Positions 1 through 5,013 of a stretch of DNA of 5,013 nt are shown here, one piece after another. Within the stretch, counting starts at the first letter, position 1. Every line of letters starts with the position of its first letter. The position numbers and the translations under genes were made by a program. A model generated the notes under the pieces. That model was not told the DNA's origin. It did no database searches and saw nothing but the letters and a program-made list of their open reading frames with translations. The DNA lies in contig JACDGO010000193.1 of the NCBI GenBank assembly GCA_013821585.1, forward strand, positions 1 through 5,013, in the 5' to 3' direction. The DNA is from Sphingomonadaceae bacterium. GTDB lineage: Bacteria > Pseudomonadota > Alphaproteobacteria > Sphingomonadales > Sphingomonadaceae.

Positions 1-511
1 GTGAACCGATGAAGAGAAAGCCCGCGATTCGGTCGCCCGGTCCGCCGAATGCGTCGCGCACCGTGTCCGAATAGGCGGCCCAGCCTGTCAGCCATCCGGC
101 CACGAAACCGGTGGCGGTCGCCGCGGCCAGCAGGTTCATGCACGCCGCGCCCGTCGAAAGCTGCTGCTCCCAATGCGGAATCTTGCTTCCCGCGTCCGGC
201 GCCGACAATGCGACGACGAGCGCGGGCGCTTGGCGCGCGAACTGCTTCATCGTTTCGATCTCGAGCCGCCCCGCACGGGGCCGCTCGGCGCGATAGGCGG
301 CGACGATCAGCGCGGCGAGGCGATCGCGCTGGTCTGCGCCGACGATGATGAAGCGCCAGGGCGCGAGCTTGCCATGATCGGGAACGCGGATTGCCGCCTC
401 GAGGATCGAGCGGAGCTGATCGGGCGAAGGGCCGGGCGCGACCATATCGCGCGGCTTGCCCGAGCGGCGGGTGCGCAGCAGCGCGAGCGGGGACGACAGG
501 TCATTGAGCAT
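1..511 (-). CDS. Nitroreductase family protein (YdjA-like), 3' end cut off by the window edge
   Basis: Translating the minus strand from the ATG at 511-509 gives 170 uninterrupted residues that run off the left edge. Visible features are the N-terminal arginine cluster (RTRRSG, residues 13-18) that in this family contacts FMN phosphate, the PDHGKLAPWRF block (44-54) typical of the YdjA subgroup, EQQLSTGAACMNLL (115-128), and GFVAGWLTGW (135-144) near the flavin site. The family comprises small cytoplasmic FMN enzymes that reduce nitro compounds or quinones with NAD(P)H; YdjA-type members are about 180-190 residues, so roughly 15-20 are missing here. The physiological substrate is not known from sequence. 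The start is supported because the RRS motif sits the usual short distance from the N-terminus, although no clear Shine-Dalgarno precedes it. It is divergent from the M48 protease gene and the two ATGs overlap. The family call is firm; the substrate is open. Confidence 0.9.
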   Translation of the reverse strand, partial: MLNDLSSPLALLRTRRSGKPRDMVAPGPSPDQLRSILEAAIRVPDHGKLAPWRFIIVGADQRDRLAALIVAAYRAERPRAGRLEIETMKQFARQAPALVVALSAPDAGSKIPHWEQQLSTGAACMNLLAAATATGFVAGWLTGWAAYSDTVRDAFGGPGDRIAGFLFIGS

Positions 512-512
512 G
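509..512. other. Overlapping divergent start codons (CATG)
   Basis: The palindromic tetranucleotide CATG contains the ATG of the plus-strand protease gene (510-512) and, on the other strand, the ATG of the nitroreductase gene (511-509). If both starts are right, each 5' untranslated region and promoter lies inside the opposite coding region. The nitroreductase start is well supported by family alignment from memory; the protease start is less certain. Confidence 0.55.
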
Positions 513-1520
513 GAGCCGCGCTACTTGTGCCGTCCGGCGCGCGCAACTAGCGGCGCGGACGTGTTGCTGTTGGTCTTCGCTCTCGTTGCGGCAGGCGCCC
601 CCGATGCCGGACTCGACGCGCTGCGCGCCGCCGACCTGCGCGTGGCGACGATCGGCTGGCGGCTGCAGACTGCGAATGTCGCGTTGTGCCGCGATGTCGT
701 CGCGCTGCCGGGTTTCACGGTGCAGACGCTGTCGCAATACCCGCCCGGCACACGCGCCGCTGCGCGGCAGGTGCTCGGGCTTGGTGGGCGGCCCGCGGTC
801 GGCGTCATCGTCCCCGGCAGTCCGGCGGATCGCATCGGGTTGCAGGCAGGCGACACGATCGCTGCGATCGACGGCGCGCCGACCTCCGATGCGGTCGCAC
901 CGCGCGCGAGCTATGAGAGCACGGCGAAGGTCGAGGCGGACGTCGAAGCCGCGCTGGCGCATGCGCCAGCGAAGATTGTCGTGGAGCGTTCCGGCGCGCG
1001 ACGGACCTTCGCGCTGGCGGGCGACAAGGGCTGCGCCTCGCGCGTGCAGATCGTGCCCGGTGGCAAGCTCGATGCAAGCGCGGACGGCCGCTACGTCGAA
1101 ATTTCGGGCGGTCTCTACGATTTCGCCGCGAACGACGATGAGCTGGCGGTGGCGATCGCGCACGAGCTCGCGCACAACATCCTCGGCCATCGCGCACGGC
1201 TCGACAGCGAAGGCGTCTCGCGCGGACTTTTCGCGGGGTTCGGCAAAAGCGGCGCGGCGCTTCGCGCGACCGAATTTGAAGCCGACCGCCTTGGCGTCTG
1301 GCTGGTCGCGCGCGCCGGTTATGACGTCGATGCGATCGTGCCTTTCTGGACGCGGATCGGCGCTAAGACAGGTGCCGGCATCCTGTCCGACGGAACGCAT
1401 CCTCGCTGGAAGGACCGGATCGCGCGCGCGGCAGCCGCGGTTGCCGAACTCAAGGCGCAGCGCACCGCGGGGTGGCCCCTGATCCCGTCCGCGCAACAAT
1501 CTTCTTCACAGGCGAGATAA
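510..1520 (+). CDS. Exported M48-family zinc metalloprotease with N-terminal PDZ domain
   Basis: The 336-residue product has a hydrophobic segment at residues 18-30 (VLLLVFALVAAGA) that reads as a signal peptide or membrane anchor, so it probably acts in the periplasm. A PDZ-like region follows at about 85-170, with VGVIVPGSPADRIGL (97-111) and QAGDTIAAIDG (112-122). The M48 catalytic part has HELAH at 218-222, where H218 and H222 are zinc ligands and E219 the catalytic base. The third ligand is E255 in EFEAD, with conserved D259. A THPRWKDR motif (296-303) matches the C-terminal THP...R signature of secreted M48 proteases. C60 and C175 could form a disulfide. Known relatives degrade misfolded or damaged envelope proteins; the substrate here is unknown. 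The frame opens from 456, but ATG 510 is preferred because it puts the hydrophobic segment nearer the N-terminus and has a weak AGG at 498-500. GTG 561 is an alternative, although it would leave a signal peptide without positive charges. Family assignment is strong; the exact start is moderate. Confidence 0.9.
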   Translation: MEPRYLCRPARATSGADVLLLVFALVAAGAPDAGLDALRAADLRVATIGWRLQTANVALCRDVVALPGFTVQTLSQYPPGTRAAARQVLGLGGRPAVGVIVPGSPADRIGLQAGDTIAAIDGAPTSDAVAPRASYESTAKVEADVEAALAHAPAKIVVERSGARRTFALAGDKGCASRVQIVPGGKLDASADGRYVEISGGLYDFAANDDELAVAIAHELAHNILGHRARLDSEGVSRGLFAGFGKSGAALRATEFEADRLGVWLVARAGYDVDAIVPFWTRIGAKTGAGILSDGTHPRWKDRIARAAAAVAELKAQRTAGWPLIPSAQQSSSQAR

Positions 1521-1545
1521 CCGCGCTAAGTCTCCCGCGGAGGAG

Positions 1546-1562
1546 GGGCGCGCGAGACGCCC
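1546..1562 (+). other. Small GC-rich inverted repeat in the protease-transporter gap
   Basis: GGGCG (1546-1550) and CGCCC (1558-1562) can pair as a 5-base stem with a 7-base loop. A smaller CTCC/GGAG pairing (1532-1535 with 1539-1542) lies just before it. Neither is followed by a T run, so this is not a convincing intrinsic terminator. It may be an mRNA leader structure or simply chance in GC-rich DNA. Confidence 0.25.
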
Positions 1563-1570
1563 GCCAACGA

Positions 1571-1577
1571 GAGGGAG
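1571..1577 (+). promoter_or_regulatory. Shine-Dalgarno deciding the TTG start of the POT transporter
   Basis: GAGGGAG lies 8 bases upstream of TTG 1586, an ideal spacing. No in-frame ATG occurs before residue 40, which is already inside TM1, and the only earlier alternative is GTG 1472, inside the protease gene, with 38 residues of low-complexity, arginine-rich sequence unlike a transporter N-terminus. The TTG start is therefore chosen. Confidence 0.75.
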
Positions 1578-1585
1578 CGAGCATC

Positions 1586-3595
1586 TTGGAAACGCCCACC
1601 GCCGACTCACCGGCCGAGCCCGATATCAGCCACGTCAATCCTGTAGCGGGCAATACCTGGTTCAATCATCCGCGCCAGTTGAAGCGGCTGTTCACCACCG
1701 AGATGTGGGAGCGCTTCGGCTATTACGGCATGCGGGCGATCCTAACGCTCTATCTCGTCAATCATTTCCTGTTCAGCGACACGACATCGACCGGAATTTA
1801 CGGCGGATTCACCGCGCTCGTCTACCTGACCCCGCTCGTTGGCGGGCTGATCGCCGACCAGTATCTCGGGTCGAAGCGCTCGGTGAAGTTCGGTGCGATC
1901 ATGATGGCGCTGGGCTATTTCACGCTCTGCTTCGGCGGCGAGACCGCGAAGCCCTTCGCGATGATAGACGGCCACCGCTATGAAGTCAGCGTCGAGGGCA
2001 AGGGCGCGGCGCAGCAACGCTTCATCACCGATTCCGGACGCAAGCTCCTGATCAAGGGCAATGACGATAAATCGGTGTCGCTGCTCGGCGCCGATGGCAC
2101 GGAAGTTCGAAAAATCGCCCCCGAAGGCATGAAGTCCGACGCCGTCCGGTCGAACGCGTTCGTCTTCATCCTGCTTCTCGGCCTGTCGCTGGTCACCATC
2201 GGCAACGGCTTCTTCAAGCCCAACATTTCGACGATCGTGGGCTCGCTCTATGAGGAAGGCGACCGCAGCCGCGATGCGGGTTTCACGATATTCTACATGG
2301 GCATCAACCTGGGTTCATTGGTGTCGCAGTTTTTCTGCCCGCTGCTGGCCGCCTCGGTCGGCTGGTGGGCGGGCTTCGGCCTGGCCGCCATCGGCATGGC
2401 GTGTTCGTGGATGCTGTTCCAGTTCGATGGCGGACGGCTTGCCGGCTATGGCGAGCGTCCCGCCGATGCGCCGGCAAACCGTGACTGGTGGATCTATGGC
2501 GGCGCGTTGCTCGCCATCCCGCTCGTCGTTTTCCTGTTCTGGAACCTGATGAACTATGTCGCGCCGCCGCCGGGGTCGGGGATCGTCGGCTATGTCGTGT
2601 CGCTGCCGATCATGGGCAAATTCCTGTTCGGCACCTTCCTGATCTCCGTGCCCGGCATCATGATCTGGTCGTTCCTGAAAGGCACGCGTGCCGAGTTTCA
2701 AATGATGCTCGCGGCGATGGTGCTGATCGTCTTCAACGTCGTGTTCTGGACCTTGTTCGAACAGGCGGGGTCGTCGCTTACCTTGTTCGCCGAGCGCAAT
2801 ACGGTCCTGGAAATCGGCTGGACGGCGCCCTTGTTCGCGGCTTTCCGGTCGGCCCCGGTCACTTATTATCTGTTCTTCGGCGCATTGGTTGGCGGCGTCG
2901 CCTGGCTCGCGTGGTGGTTCTTTTCCTGGGGCGAAGAGCCGGCGGTAAAAAGGACGATGCGCATCGCCTGGGCCGTCGTCACGGCCGTCGTCATGATCGG
3001 AATGCATTTCGCGCGGCTCGGCGGTTTCGGCAGCGCCCCCGTCTATGTCATGCCGGCGGGCCAGACGCAGATTTTCAACGCGTTGTTCATCGTGCTCCTC
3101 GCGCCGATCTTCAGCCTGATCTGGAATATGCTCTCGCGAAGAGGACTTGAGCCCTCGATTCCGATCAAGTTCGGCCTCGCGCTGATGGGCGTTGGCGCGG
3201 GTTTTCTGTTCCTCGTCTTCGGGGCGGGATTCGTGGGCAGCAATTATCAGGTCGGCCTCGCATGGCTTGCCGGGCTCTATTTTATCCACTCGATCGCGGA
3301 GCTCTGCATTTCGCCCGTCGGGCTCAGCATGATCACCAAGCTTTCCATCGCGCGCATCGTCGGGTTGATGATGGGCGTGTGGTTCCTGTCGATCTCGGTC
3401 GCGCAATATGTCGCGGGCGCGGTCGCGCAGGTCGCGAGCGTGGAGACCGTTGGCGGGCAGGTGACAAACCTCAAGGTCAGCCTCGACACCTATCTCGGCG
3501 TGTTTACGACGATCGGCTGGATCTCGGTCGGCATCGGCGCGGTCCTGCTTCTCCTCGCTTTCCCGCTCAAATATCTGATGCACGGGGTTAAGTAG
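1586..3595 (+). CDS. POT/PTR2-family proton-coupled oligopeptide transporter with two insertions
   Basis: This 669-residue inner-membrane protein carries the POT hallmarks. They are the ExxERFxYYG motif in TM1 (E39, E42, R43, F44, YYG 46-48), the cytoplasmic loop 2-3 motif GGLIADQYLGSKRS (86-99), GNGFFKPNIS in TM4 (207-215, K211), the PTR2 signature FYMGINLGSL (236-245), FEQAGSSL in TM7 (E392), and ELCISPVGLS in TM10 (E572). These include the glutamates, arginine and lysine known in other POTs to couple proton flow to di- and tripeptide uptake. The bacterial HA/HB helices appear at about 301-324 and 343-364. The protein exceeds the usual ~500 residues through a polar insert at about 119-188 between TM3 and TM4, and an added stretch at about 405-490 between TM7 and TM8 with two hydrophobic segments (424-447, 457-475). 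The start is a TTG with a good Shine-Dalgarno. The stop is one base before the amidohydrolase gene, implying co-translation. The substrate class is inferred from the family; some POTs instead carry nitrate or other solutes. Confidence 0.95.
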   Translation: METPTADSPAEPDISHVNPVAGNTWFNHPRQLKRLFTTEMWERFGYYGMRAILTLYLVNHFLFSDTTSTGIYGGFTALVYLTPLVGGLIADQYLGSKRSVKFGAIMMALGYFTLCFGGETAKPFAMIDGHRYEVSVEGKGAAQQRFITDSGRKLLIKGNDDKSVSLLGADGTEVRKIAPEGMKSDAVRSNAFVFILLLGLSLVTIGNGFFKPNISTIVGSLYEEGDRSRDAGFTIFYMGINLGSLVSQFFCPLLAASVGWWAGFGLAAIGMACSWMLFQFDGGRLAGYGERPADAPANRDWWIYGGALLAIPLVVFLFWNLMNYVAPPPGSGIVGYVVSLPIMGKFLFGTFLISVPGIMIWSFLKGTRAEFQMMLAAMVLIVFNVVFWTLFEQAGSSLTLFAERNTVLEIGWTAPLFAAFRSAPVTYYLFFGALVGGVAWLAWWFFSWGEEPAVKRTMRIAWAVVTAVVMIGMHFARLGGFGSAPVYVMPAGQTQIFNALFIVLLAPIFSLIWNMLSRRGLEPSIPIKFGLALMGVGAGFLFLVFGAGFVGSNYQVGLAWLAGLYFIHSIAELCISPVGLSMITKLSIARIVGLMMGVWFLSISVAQYVAGAVAQVASVETVGGQVTNLKVSLDTYLGVFTTIGWISVGIGAVLLLLAFPLKYLMHGVK

Positions 3596-3596
3596 C

Positions 3597-4979
3597 ATGC
3601 GTTCTTCCGCGATCTTTTTGAGCCTGTTCGCGCTCGCCGCGTGCGCGACCGGATCGAAGCCCGAGAGCGCGTCGTCGAAGCCCGTAGCAGTCAACTGGAA
3701 CCCCGATCCCTATCCATCGACCTATCGCGGCTATCCGGCCGCGCCGACCGTCATCCGCAATGCGACGGTCTATGACGGCGAGGGCGGGCGGATCGAGCAC
3801 GGGACGGTGTTCCTGTCGGGCGGCAAGGTCACCGCGGTCGGCGGTCCCGACACGCCGATTCCCGCGGGCGCCACCGTCATCGACGGAACCGGCAAATGGG
3901 TGACTCCGGGCGTGATCGACATCCACAGTCACCTCGGCGACTATGCGTCCCCCGGCGTCGACGCTAATTCCGACGGTAACGAGGCGACGGGGCCGGTGCG
4001 CGCCGAAGTGTGGGCGGAGCACAGCGTCTGGCCTCAGGATCCGGGTTTCAGCCGCGCGCTCGTCAACGGCGGGATCACGACGCTTCAGATCCTGCCCGGC
4101 TCGGCGAACCTGTTCGGCGGTCGCTCGGTCGTTCTGAAGAATGTCCCCGCGCGCACCGTGCAGGGGATGAAATTTCCGGGCGCCCCCTACGGCCTGAAGA
4201 TGGCGTGCGGCGAAAATCCCAAGCGCGTCTACGGTAGTCGCAACCAGATGCCCTCGACGCGCATGGGCAACATCGCGGTCGACCGCCAGACCTGGGCAAA
4301 GGCGGCGGAATACAAGCGCAAGCGCGAAAAGGACGCGAACACCCCGCGCGACCTTCAGCTCGACACGCTCGCGGGCGTGCTCAACGGCGATATCCTCGTC
4401 CAAAACCATTGCTACCGCGCCGACGAGATGGCGATCGTCATCGATATGGCGAAGGAATTCGGCTACAAGGTCACCGCGTTCCACCATGCGGTCGAGGCGT
4501 ACAAGATCGCCGACCTTCTCCGCGACAATCACATCTGCGCGGCGATGTGGGCCGACTGGTACGGCTTCAAGATGGAAAGCTACGACGCGATCGACGAGAA
4601 TATCGCGCTCGTCCACCATGCGGGCGCGTGCGCGATGATCCATTCGGACGATCCAAACGGCATCCAGCGCCTCAATCAGGAAGTCGCCAAGGCGCTCGCG
4701 CACGGACGGCGGATCGGCATCGATATTCCCGACGCCGAAGCCTGGGAGTGGCTGAGCTTCAATCCGGCCAAGGCGCTCGGCATCGCCGACAAGACCGGCA
4801 GCCTCAAGCCCGGCAAGATGGCCGATGCCGTGCTTTGGAACGGCGACCCCTTGAGCGTCTACACGCGCCCCGAGCGCGTGTGGATCGACGGCGCGCTGAT
4901 GTACGACGCGAACGACCCGAGGCGGCGGCCGGTCAGCGATTTCGAGCTCGGCCAGACTGGCGAGGGAGACGTGAAATGA
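3597..4979 (+). CDS. Amidohydrolase-superfamily lipoprotein (imidazolonepropionase/prolidase-like, COG1228 type)
   Basis: The 460-residue product starts with a lipoprotein signal whose lipobox is LAAC (13-16, C16 lipidated), so it is probably membrane-anchored on the periplasmic side. The amidohydrolase beta-sandwich begins at about 51 (TVIRNATVYDGEGG), leading to VTPGVIDIHSHLGD (102-115) with the metal-binding HxH pair H110/H112. Further likely ligands are H271 (QNHCYRADE), H296 or H297 (TAFHHAVEAYK), and the catalytic aspartate D351 or D352 in HSDDP. The C-terminal sandwich strand returns at about 400-435 (GSLKPGKMADAVLW, then VYTRPERVWIDG). No carbamylated lysine was identified. The superfamily hydrolyses amide or ester bonds; related COG1228 proteins include imidazolonepropionases and Xaa-Arg/Lys or Xaa-Pro dipeptidases. 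Placement one base after a peptide transporter favours a peptide or peptide-like substrate, which is inference. A weak GGGG (3584-3587) precedes the ATG, so translation probably depends on coupling to the transporter. The superfamily call is firm; the substrate is unknown. Confidence 0.9.
   Translation: MRSSAIFLSLFALAACATGSKPESASSKPVAVNWNPDPYPSTYRGYPAAPTVIRNATVYDGEGGRIEHGTVFLSGGKVTAVGGPDTPIPAGATVIDGTGKWVTPGVIDIHSHLGDYASPGVDANSDGNEATGPVRAEVWAEHSVWPQDPGFSRALVNGGITTLQILPGSANLFGGRSVVLKNVPARTVQGMKFPGAPYGLKMACGENPKRVYGSRNQMPSTRMGNIAVDRQTWAKAAEYKRKREKDANTPRDLQLDTLAGVLNGDILVQNHCYRADEMAIVIDMAKEFGYKVTAFHHAVEAYKIADLLRDNHICAAMWADWYGFKMESYDAIDENIALVHHAGACAMIHSDDPNGIQRLNQEVAKALAHGRRIGIDIPDAEAWEWLSFNPAKALGIADKTGSLKPGKMADAVLWNGDPLSVYTRPERVWIDGALMYDANDPRRRPVSDFELGQTGEGDVK
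4962..4968 (+). promoter_or_regulatory. Shine-Dalgarno for the gene starting at 4976
   Basis: GAGGGAG lies 7 bases before ATG 4976, inside the last codons of the amidohydrolase gene. The same heptamer precedes the transporter start. It supports the short downstream frame as a real gene. Confidence 0.7.
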
Positions 4980-5013
4980 GGCGCGCTCTGGCTCTTCTCG
5001 CGCTGCTGAGCGC
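4976..5013 (+). CDS. Start of a further exported protein, cut by the window edge (possibly a second amidohydrolase)
   Basis: Only 12 full codons are visible (MRRALALLALLS). Two arginines followed by a leucine/alanine-rich run are the start of a signal peptide, so the product is probably exported. The ATG overlaps the upstream TGA as ATGA (4976-4979) and has a strong Shine-Dalgarno, which indicates translational coupling with the amidohydrolase lipoprotein. Lipoprotein amidohydrolases of this type are often followed by a second amidohydrolase gene, so a paralogous partner is a reasonable guess, but nothing visible proves the function. Confidence 0.65.
   Translation, partial: MRRALALLALLS

Noticed and set aside
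456..509. Upstream extension of the protease to the ATG-equivalent start at 456
   Set aside because: It would add 18 polar residues before an already long n-region and lie wholly inside the nitroreductase gene, with no better ribosome-binding site.
173..550. Plus-strand open frame of 125 codons at the left end
   Set aside because: It is the antisense of the nitroreductase, whose minus-strand translation shows clear family motifs.
501..1499. Minus-strand open frame of 332 codons opposite the M48 protease
   Set aside because: It is antisense to a gene with intact HELAH, EFEAD and PDZ motifs, and it also overlaps the nitroreductase start. No family resemblance was seen.
1546..1562. Intrinsic terminator after the protease gene
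   Set aside because: The stem is only 5 base pairs and no T run follows, so read-through into the transporter cannot be excluded.
1472..1585. Upstream GTG start at 1472 for the POT transporter
   Set aside because: It overlaps the end of the protease gene and adds 38 arginine-rich residues unlike POT N-termini. TTG 1586 has an ideal Shine-Dalgarno.
2315..3694. Minus-strand open frame of 459 codons opposite the POT transporter
   Set aside because: The product is extremely rich in Asp, Glu, Arg and His, which is what antisense of a hydrophobic membrane-protein gene yields. No motifs are present.
3588..4703. Long minus-strand open frame (371 codons) opposite the amidohydrolase gene
   Set aside because: Its translation is rich in Arg, Asp, Val and His with no recognisable fold. 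It mirrors the codon bias of the clear amidohydrolase on the other strand, as is usual in GC-rich DNA.

Overview
The window is GC-rich (around two thirds G+C by eye), densely coded, and shows strong G/C bias at third codon positions. The proteins look like those of an alphaproteobacterium, most likely a sphingomonad (Sphingopyxis, Sphingomonas or a relative). That placement rests on remembered protein similarity and codon bias, not on a marker gene. No rRNA, tRNA, CRISPR array, insertion sequence or prophage signal was seen, and no gene-free stretch exceeds about 65 bases.

Layout. Positions 1-511 hold the first 170 codons of a minus-strand nitroreductase that runs off the left edge. Its ATG overlaps, within one CATG tetranucleotide (509-512), the probable ATG of a plus-strand gene, so the two are divergent with no spacer. 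The plus-strand gene (510-1520) encodes an exported protein with a PDZ domain followed by an M48-type zinc metalloprotease domain. After a 65-base gap comes a POT/PTR2-family proton-coupled oligopeptide transporter (1586-3595, TTG start with a good Shine-Dalgarno). One base after its stop begins a lipoprotein of the metal-dependent amidohydrolase superfamily (3597-4979). Its TGA overlaps the ATG of a further signal-peptide-bearing gene (from 4976) that leaves the window after 12 codons.

How they may work together. The transporter, the amidohydrolase lipoprotein and the next exported protein are packed like a translationally coupled operon. The simplest reading is a peptide-scavenging module: envelope-anchored hydrolases trim peptides or peptide-like amides outside the inner membrane, and the POT carrier imports the products with protons. 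The M48/PDZ protease lies upstream in the same direction and could feed the same process, but the gap leaves this open. The nitroreductase looks unrelated.

Most unusual point. The POT protein is 669 residues long, against about 500 for typical bacterial POTs. The excess falls mainly in two places: a roughly 70-residue polar insert between TM3 and TM4, predicted periplasmic, and a stretch with two additional hydrophobic segments between TM7 and TM8. The residues for proton coupling and peptide binding appear intact. No wholly new multi-gene system is evident.
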